Assembly: GCF_015352985.1 (NCBI RefSeq)
Contig: NZ_JACYXF010000068.1
Location: forward strand, 1 to 32,606
DNA length: 32,606 nucleotides
Direction: 5' to 3'
From: Noviherbaspirillum malthae
GTDB lineage: Bacteria; Pseudomonadota; Gammaproteobacteria; Burkholderiales; Burkholderiaceae_D
Shown: positions 29,524 to 32,606 of the stretch, one piece after another
Numbering within the stretch: position 1 is the stretch's first letter
Layout: the number at the start of each line of letters is the position of its first letter
Position numbers and translations under genes: made by a program
The notes under the pieces: generated by a model
Databases searched by the model: none
What the model was told of the DNA's origin: nothing
Seen by the model: the letters and a program-made list of their open reading frames with translations, nothing else

Positions 29524-29959
29524 GGTGCGCGTCCTTCTTGGCGGCTCTGCTTGTACTTGGCAATTGGTTCAAATCTATGCTTGTCAGTGCTAATGGCACA
29601 ACCGTTGCGTCCGACCGGGGACAGCGGGGAAACTTCACTTCTTTACGCCCCTTAGGGCGGCTCGCTACTGATATGCCGCCGGATGGTGGGCGGAATCTTG
29701 ATGGGCCGCGCGCTTGGCCACGCTGCATCTTGAGCGATCGCCGATGAAAGAAGAATCGATGCAGTTAACTTGAGGGCTTCAAGGAGCGCTCGGTCTCTGC
29801 AAATATTAATGATCGCATTTGTTGTCCAACGCATGCCACTGGACAATCCCGCCGTGTTCCTCAGCCAACGGGCACGCAGCAGTCTGCGGCCATTCGGGTT
29901 GCGCCTATGTATCCTTTGGAATACAATTAACGCATAGCGTAAGTTATCCCGAGAAGACT
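29524..29959. other. Non-coding stretch and control region of the addiction module
   Basis: No gene is supported. Immediately before the antitoxin ATG, ATACAAT (about 29920) could be a -10 element. It is followed by TTAACGC-ATA-GCGTAAG (ACGC/GCGT arms), positioned like the autoregulatory operator usual in toxin-antitoxin operons. A small hairpin, CGCCC-CTTA-GGGCG, lies near 29647. Confidence 0.35.
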
Positions 29960-30130
29960 ATGGAAAAGCCCAAAAAAACCTACGGCGTCAAAGTTGTGCC
30001 AAAAAAGACGGTGCAACGCGCCATCCAAGTGTCGCTCGCAAGTGCCGAGGGATCGCGCGTGATTCGTAGTGCCGTGCGGCGTGTGCTCGTCACGCATGCT
30101 GATGTGATCAAAGCACTCGCCAAGAGATGA
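29960..30130 (+). CDS. Small basic protein, probable Doc antitoxin (56 aa)
   Basis: ATG 29960 has GAGAAG upstream and opens MEKPKKTYGVKVVPKKTVQR, a basic protein with pI well above neutral, ending THADVIKALAKR. It overlaps the Doc toxin gene as ATGA, the normal antitoxin-first arrangement. Its sequence is not an obvious Phd; the N-terminal half may bind the operator and the C-terminal helix (RSAVRRVLVTHADVIKALAK) may cover Doc. The antitoxin role comes from context, not from a recognised family. Confidence 0.6.
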   Translation: MEKPKKTYGVKVVPKKTVQRAIQVSLASAEGSRVIRSAVRRVLVTHADVIKALAKR

Positions 30131-30561
30131 TCGAATCCTTAATCCTCGCTGAAAAGATCATTGAGATCCACGATCTGATTCTTTCTACCGAGGAAGGTCT
30201 GTCGGGGGACTACGGCTCCGACCGGCTGGAAGGCGCATTGGGGCGCGTAACCAATATGGTGATATACGAACACAAGGAGGATGTGTTCGATATCGCAGCC
30301 ATGTATGCCGTTGCTATCGGGCGTGGGCATGTTTTTGTGGATGCGAACAAGCGTACCGCACTGGTGACAGCCTTGGCCTATCTGTCGATTCAAGGCATCG
30401 ATATCGACCGTGACGAGAAACTCGAAGACATGATGGTTGATGTGGCCGAAGGAACGCTCCAGCACCACGAATTCTCCGCATTGCTGTATTCAATCTATGC
30501 AGGGCAGGTCGGAGAGGACTTTGACATGTTAGAGGATGGTGGCAATGAGCAGAGCGAATAA
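30127..30561 (+). CDS. doc: Doc-type (Fic-fold) toxin, death-on-curing family
   Basis: This 144-residue protein carries the Doc signature HVFVDANKRTA (His68 to Arg76, matching HxFx[DN]xNKR), with an upstream helical region DLILSTEEGLSGDYGSDRLE. Doc proteins phosphorylate elongation factor Tu and arrest translation, and kill cells that lose the plasmid. All catalytic residues of the signature are present. The C-terminal tail is acidic (GEDFDMLEDGGNEQSE) and overlaps the next gene by 17 bp. It is coupled to the small basic gene upstream by ATGA. Confidence 0.9.
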   Translation: MIESLILAEKIIEIHDLILSTEEGLSGDYGSDRLEGALGRVTNMVIYEHKEDVFDIAAMYAVAIGRGHVFVDANKRTALVTALAYLSIQGIDIDRDEKLEDMMVDVAEGTLQHHEFSALLYSIYAGQVGEDFDMLEDGGNEQSE

Positions 30562-30841
30562 GGGAAGCGCTCCGTCGCCGGCAGTGCAGCTTGAAAGTCA
30601 TCAGGACGTTGCAGCTTATCTTGAACGGCTGGCGGGACAAGGCGATCCGCAAGCATTCATCGCCGGTCTTGGACATGTTGCCCGCGCGAAGGGCATGACT
30701 AAAATTGCCCGCGAGATCGGCGTCGGGCGCGAGAGCCTGTACAAATCGTTATCCGATCATGGCAATCCCGAGGTTGATACCGTCCTAAAGGTGGTCAACG
30801 CGCTCGGTCTGCAGATCGCATTTGTACCAAAACAGCAATAA
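30545..30841 (+). CDS. Addiction-module antidote-type HTH protein (COG3636/HigA-like)
   Basis: This 98-residue protein reads HQDVAAYLERLAGQGDPQAF, HVARAKGMTKIAREIGVGRE, then SLYKSLSDHGNPEVDTVLKV. This is the pattern of the putative addiction-module antidote family, with its HTH around residues 55-80. These proteins normally pair with a RelE-like killer protein (HigB/COG3657), but none is present here. Instead the gene overlaps the 3' end of doc by 17 bp, making a three-gene module. It may regulate the operon or be a second antitoxin. Confidence 0.88.
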   Translation: MSRANKGSAPSPAVQLESHQDVAAYLERLAGQGDPQAFIAGLGHVARAKGMTKIAREIGVGRESLYKSLSDHGNPEVDTVLKVVNALGLQIAFVPKQQ

Positions 30842-31177
30842 TGAAACACGGCGAACCAGCCTGCGTTATGGCTGATGAAGGCGCGGCCCGTCACGGATGC
30901 TGCCTTGATATCCATTCATTATGGTCGATGTGTGTCAAGTTACTTCCTCCATTGTTCAAGCTGCCATCGCCTGCGCGGGCAACACCTTTCCTGCTCAGAT
31001 AAAGCGGGCTCATGGACGGAAACCTCATTGACAGCTTTTCCGTGAGCGCATACTGTATGTAGATGTCAGAACAAGATGTATGGTTGATGCAGCGCCTGGA
31101 TAAGCCGGAAGTTGTCCCCCCAATCAACTGAATGAGTGGCCTTCGGGCGCCTTCTCTCACTCACATAGGAGATCGCA
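30842..31177. other. Leader region before the 96-aa gene
   Basis: No gene is supported in these 336 bases. It holds the third GTGAGCGCATAC 12-mer (31043-31054), here followed by TGTATGTAG. Just before the next gene there is a small hairpin (GCC-TTCG-GGC, about 31141) flanked by GAGTG and CACTC arms, which could be a leader structure or an operator. Confidence 0.35.
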
Positions 31178-31468
31178 ATGAAAACGATCAAGCCGGGCTT
31201 CAGGGCTTATGCCAAAGCGCTGGGGCTGGATGTAACGGCGTGCAAAACCTACGATGGCCTCTATGAGGATGAGCGCACAGATGATATGCGGGTCAGCTTC
31301 GACGCCGGCTTTGAGGATGGCCTGTGTATTGGCTATGCGGCGGCACTTGACCAGGTACTCAAGATCATGAAAGACATGCCGAACGCGACCGCCATCGAGA
31401 TAATGGCGGTAGTTGAAGCGATCGACAAAGAAAATCCTCCGTCCGATTTGCATGAGCTCGCCAAGTAG
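31178..31468 (+). CDS. Hypothetical protein (96 aa)
   Basis: ATG 31178 has AGGAGA 6 bases upstream, a strong start. The protein (MKTIKPGFRAYAKALGLDVT, then SFDAGFEDGLCIGYAAALDQ) is mostly helical and acidic toward the end (AIDKENPPSDLHELAK). A GFEDGLCIGYAAALDQ segment could be a dimerisation helix. It has no membrane or signal segment. It is followed 19 bp later by a very short gene with an ideal ribosome site, so the two may form an operon. Confidence 0.7.
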   Translation: MKTIKPGFRAYAKALGLDVTACKTYDGLYEDERTDDMRVSFDAGFEDGLCIGYAAALDQVLKIMKDMPNATAIEIMAVVEAIDKENPPSDLHELAK

Positions 31469-31487
31469 CCTTAAATAGGAGGTGTCT

Positions 31488-31595
31488 ATGGAACACCTAC
31501 AAGACCACCCATCAAGCGTAGATGTTCTTGTCTATTGGCGCTTGCCGCAGCCCGCCCGTCTGAGCCTGATACGATCAAGGTTTTTTGAAACCTGA
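31488..31595 (+). CDS. Tiny ORF (35 aa) with a near-perfect ribosome-binding site
   Basis: TAGGAGGT lies 4 bases before ATG 31488, nearly a full anti-16S complement. The product reads MEHLQDHPSSVDVLVYWRLP followed by QPARLSLIRSRFFET. It is too short for most gene finders. The strength of the ribosome site and its place 19 bp behind a good gene argue that it is translated, either as a small protein or as a regulatory leader. The function is unknown. Confidence 0.45.
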   Translation: MEHLQDHPSSVDVLVYWRLPQPARLSLIRSRFFET

Positions 31596-31720
31596 GAGGT
31601 GATTTGTAAGCCCTTAAAGGAAGCCGGGTGGGTGTGGACAATAATGAATGAGATTAATGAGGCGGTATGCCCAAAGCACCATGAGCAGACTGCCGCCAAA
31701 ATAAGGAAAGTACGTACGCA

Positions 31721-31945
31721 ATGCCACGCAAGCCCATAGCCGTTACAGCAATGTCTCCGGCTGAACGCCGCAGAAAATCTGATGAAGACAAGCGCCACCG
31801 TGGTGAAGTGCGCATCACCGCTTGGATCAGCGCGGACGCCGCTGCCGCACTGATGGTTCTCACAGAAGGCAGTACCGAGCGCGGTGCGATTAAAGCGGCG
31901 ATTGAGCAAGCGCTGGTTAGAGCAGCAGTGCGGGTGAGGGTATAG
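31721..31945 (+). CDS. Small DNA-binding protein, ribbon-helix-helix-like (74 aa)
   Basis: ATG 31721 has GGAAAG upstream (about 14 bases, loose). The N-terminus is basic (MPRKPIAVTAMSPAERRRKS); EVRITAWISADAAAALMVLT could be the strand and first helix, and STERGAIKAAIEQALVRAAV the second helix of a ribbon-helix-helix fold. Such proteins on plasmids are copy-number or transfer regulators or antitoxins. No toxin gene is adjacent, so a regulator is more likely. The assignment is from pattern only. Confidence 0.55.
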   Translation: MPRKPIAVTAMSPAERRRKSDEDKRHRGEVRITAWISADAAAALMVLTEGSTERGAIKAAIEQALVRAAVRVRV

Positions 31946-31954
31946 TGAAAATTG

Positions 31955-31975
31955 TGCTGCTGCTGCTGCTGCTGC
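31955..31975 (+). repeat. Seven tandem TGC triplets
   Basis: Seven uninterrupted copies of TGC lie 10 bases after the stop of the preceding gene. Such triplet runs can vary in length by slippage. No gene is supported across it, so a regulatory or neutral role is most likely. Confidence 0.7.
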
Positions 31976-32010
31976 GAAATCACTGATTTGGCCAAGCCTT
32001 CGACCCACCG

Positions 32011-32487
32011 TCAGGAAATCCAAGCTTTGGAGCGGGCAGGGCGCAAGGTCTCCGCGTCAAGGATCGTAAAACACCCGTCGTAGACAGCTCCAGTATCGAT
32101 GTAAACGTGATTCCCCAGTGTCGTCCATTTATCGAGCGCGTAATGACCGACCACGACTGCGCGCACGTTCTCGACAGACTGCACACACTTGCTATCGTAA
32201 CGACTGCGGGACCACAGGCACGCGGCAATGTAGGCATCGGCGTTTTCATGCTCGAACGCGATCGGCAAGTCGTTCCAGTCTGCGACTGGACATTCCGCAT
32301 GCACGATGCCTACCGTGCCGGAAGACGTCTCAAGCTCAATTGCAATCGGCAAGTTACGGAATCGCGCGACATGTTCTGCCTGCTTGGTCCGCTCCATGCT
32401 AACGAACCAATCGCCGCCGTTCCACGCGTGAATCGACGGTTCCATTTCGCCCTCGAAAACGTCAATGCACATTGCCTCGTTATGCAC
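32011..32487 (-). CDS. Lambda-type serine/threonine phosphatase (metallophosphoesterase), C-terminal part; partial
   Basis: The frame begins VHNEAMCIDVFEGEMEPSIH and continues with AWNGGDWFVSM, GIVHAECPVADWNDLP, AVVVGHYALDKWTTLG and NHVYIDTGAVYDGCFTILDA. These match the second half of PP2A-like lambda-type phosphatases (GNHEAM, NGGDW, VHAE/D, VVGHT, YIDTGAV). The N-terminal GDxHG and GDxxDRG metal motifs are missing; the frame is open upstream to the window edge but the sequence there (AIYDIESLTHFDVYN) does not fit. VHNE in place of GNHE and GHY in place of GHT are also unusual. It is either a fragment or a gene whose start is disrupted. Confidence 0.6.
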   Translation of the reverse strand: MHNEAMCIDVFEGEMEPSIHAWNGGDWFVSMERTKQAEHVARFRNLPIAIELETSSGTVGIVHAECPVADWNDLPIAFEHENADAYIAACLWSRSRYDSKCVQSVENVRAVVVGHYALDKWTTLGNHVYIDTGAVYDGCFTILDAETLRPARSKAWIS

Positions 32488-32606
32488 ACCAATTTTATTG
32501 TAAACATCGAAGTGAGTGAGTGAGTGACTCGATGTCGTAGATGGCTTTCAGAGAGAAGAAGCCAAGGATGACAACCGCACCCGTCCTATTCCTTCTGGCA
32601 GGAACC

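Overview
The window looks like part of a betaproteobacterial (probably Burkholderiales: Burkholderia/Cupriavidus/Ralstonia-like) plasmid that carries an IS-flanked catabolic block. The basis is GC-rich coding sequence, high-GC fatty-acyl-CoA genes of the kind common in that order, and an adjacent plasmid backbone (relaxase with MobC, ParA/ParB, a replication initiator, origin-type repeats, a Doc addiction module). The assignment rests on protein style and gene content, not on a database search.

Region 1 (1-12000) is a composite-transposon-like unit. Two near-identical IS630-family copies in the same orientation (1-539, cut by the window edge, and 10544-11998) flank a CoA-thioester pathway. 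On the minus strand lie an AraC regulator, a TetR regulator, an SDR dehydrogenase, a crotonase, a fused enoyl-CoA hydratase/3-hydroxyacyl-CoA dehydrogenase and a thiolase. Divergently on the plus strand lie an acyl-CoA ligase and a periplasmic LivK-type binding protein. Together these could import an organic acid, activate it with CoA, and hydrate, oxidise and cleave it. No acyl-CoA dehydrogenase and no ABC permease or ATPase genes are present. The binding-protein gene stops exactly at the right IS, which suggests that the IS cut an originally longer locus. The right IS is itself dead and carries a nested 339-bp MITE-like element.

Region 2 (12000-16240) is a plasmid accessory region. It holds two small minus-strand ORFs cut by the IS, a five-fold 10-bp tandem repeat in front of a small gene, two tandem structures that strongly resemble tRNAs (acceptor stem, T-arm, anticodon-like arm, encoded CCA) but are 123-130 nt long, and then a run of eight small, mostly unrecognised, closely packed genes.

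Region 3 (16240-22100) is mobilisation: an HUH relaxase with a C-terminal LPD7-like domain, a MobC-like partner, a probable oriT rich in inverted repeats, and a series of small hypothetical genes.

Region 4 (22300-27830) is maintenance: parAB, a terminator, a winged-helix replication initiator, a broken WGR-domain gene, a coiled-coil hypothetical protein, and an AT-richer presumed origin. Six of seven copies of a 15-bp near-palindrome lie at the origin; the seventh lies just downstream of parB.

Region 5 (27830-32606) is mostly decayed or small-gene sequence. It contains a minus-strand chain of tiny ORFs, a frameshifted plasmid gene, a three-gene Doc addiction module, a small acidic protein, a ribbon-helix-helix-like protein and a lambda-type phosphatase remnant at the window edge.
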